This document shows, one piece after another, positions 63,093 through 64,000 of a DNA stretch of 64,000 nt. The notes beneath the pieces are model-generated. The model searched no databases. It saw only the letters and a program-made list of their open reading frames with translations, and had not been told where the DNA came from. The translations under genes were made by a program, and so were the position numbers. Every line of letters starts with the position of its first letter. The stretch's first letter is position 1. Source of the DNA: Rhineura floridana (taxonomy: Eukaryota > Chordata > Lepidosauria > Squamata > Rhineuridae); NCBI RefSeq assembly GCF_030035675.1, contig NC_084493.1, forward strand, positions 22,607,822 through 22,671,821. The letters are read 5' to 3'.

Positions 63093-64000
63093 AGTTGGAA
63101 GCAACCTGTCCCTTTTTTAAGCTAACAAAAACTTGCATTGCATTTCGATGTGCTTGCTACAAGAGGCAGCACTAAACTCATCTGTTGGATCCCAATTCTA
63201 GTCCTGGCAGCCCCTGGCAACCAGGCCAAAGAGGAAGCCAAGCAGGATCCAGGCACAGAAATGCCACTGCAAATCCTGGCAGAGACTATTTATATAATTT
63301 ACAGGAAATCAGAGGCAAAGGTAAATGACAAAACCTTTTGCATTTATTACAGCCTTGTAGACAAAAATGCCAGAGGGAGCCCCCTGGGCGCAACACCTGT
63401 GACTGAATGACACATCCCTCCCATGAAGAGAGCAGCTGTTCCATCACAGAAGCAAAACACAGGCTCTCCACACTAATGATTAGCAACAATTGCTCCTTCC
63501 TGCCATGCAGGAGCTGCAAGCTCTCCCAGAAAAGATGGCATAAAGGCAACTTCCCTTCCTGTGTTTTGGAAAGCCTGAGGCTTTCCCAGGGTGCTCTGGA
63601 GTAGAAGCTCTGTCACATGGACAGAGCTTTAACTGAAGAAGGTTGCTGGGTGAACGCTACACATGGAGAGAAGAGAAACATATGTGGTCTGCGTTTTAGT
63701 GTGAACTGACTTCATGCACTAGTCCCAAGGTTATATGCAGACTGGATTACACACTTCAGATTTTACAGTGCAGTTTCAGGGGTGTGTGTTTTCTAGTGCA
63801 CAAAAAAAGCATATTTTATGGCGGGGGGATGAACTGCAGATTTTCCATGCACTTCTCTTTTAAATCTGCAAAACGTGACATGGGGCAGACCTATGATAGA
63901 GCGCATGCAAATCTATTCAGCAATTCTGAATAGGAATTGCTTGATCCCTCCCTCTGTTCTAAGGCAGGTGGAGAGGACTGGCACTTTCTGCAGCCACAAG
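63093..64000. other. Unassigned sequence
   Basis: No exon, repeat end or RNA gene recognised on either strand. Confidence 0.4.

Overview
The window is nuclear DNA of a squamate reptile (lizard or snake). Three things point there. BovB (RTE-type) LINE 3' ends occur together with tRNA-headed SINEs that carry the same BovB tail (the Sauria SINE pattern). CR1 and L2 LINEs of reptile type are abundant. A vertebrate ion-channel exon sits in a CpG island. There are no operons, no prokaryotic genes, no CRISPR arrays and no functional-looking tRNA or rRNA genes. Clade and species cannot be told from the sequence alone.

The only host coding sequence I can support is exon 1 of HCN4, the hyperpolarization-activated cyclic-nucleotide-gated pacemaker channel. 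It lies on the minus strand at 18680-17842, begins at a strong Kozak ATG and ends at a GT donor directly after the HCN-domain sequence. A CpG-rich 5' region follows to about 19.5 kb. By inference, positions 1-17841 are HCN4 intron 1 (no exon 2 is visible), and everything right of about 19.5 kb is upstream flank, where no gene was found.

Nearly everything else is a dense, nested transposable-element mosaic. LINEs: CR1 (a 5'-truncated copy at 56.7-58.3 kb keeps a 446-codon RT frame), L2 (long decayed copy at 24.6-27.1 kb), BovB (22.7-23.5 kb), and small pieces of an L1-clade LINE and of an unassigned LINE with a C-terminal zinc finger. SINEs: two head types (tRNA-like, 5S-rRNA-like) occur with two tails (BovB, L2), and a tRNA-Ala-like head occurs with a CR1-like tail. 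DNA transposons: many short non-autonomous elements with CAG...CTG-like ends and 8-bp target duplications (hAT pattern), often palindromic. A 3.4-kb element at 38.3-41.7 kb has a perfect 8-bp duplication, and a 1.6-kb element at 59.4-61.0 kb has CACTA ends and about 280-bp terminal inverted repeats. Two solo LTRs (45.2-45.8 kb and 51.7-52.2 kb) each sit inside a DNA-transposon copy.

I did not find a new coding system. The most unusual signals are the modular SINE heads and tails, the 5S-headed SINE inside a CACTA-ended element, the large hAT-like element with a duplicated end, and a near-perfect 370-bp palindrome whose arms extend beyond the mobile element at its centre. Family letters (A, B, E, F, G and so on) are local labels used only here. 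Intervals labelled unassigned were read and gave nothing I can support.
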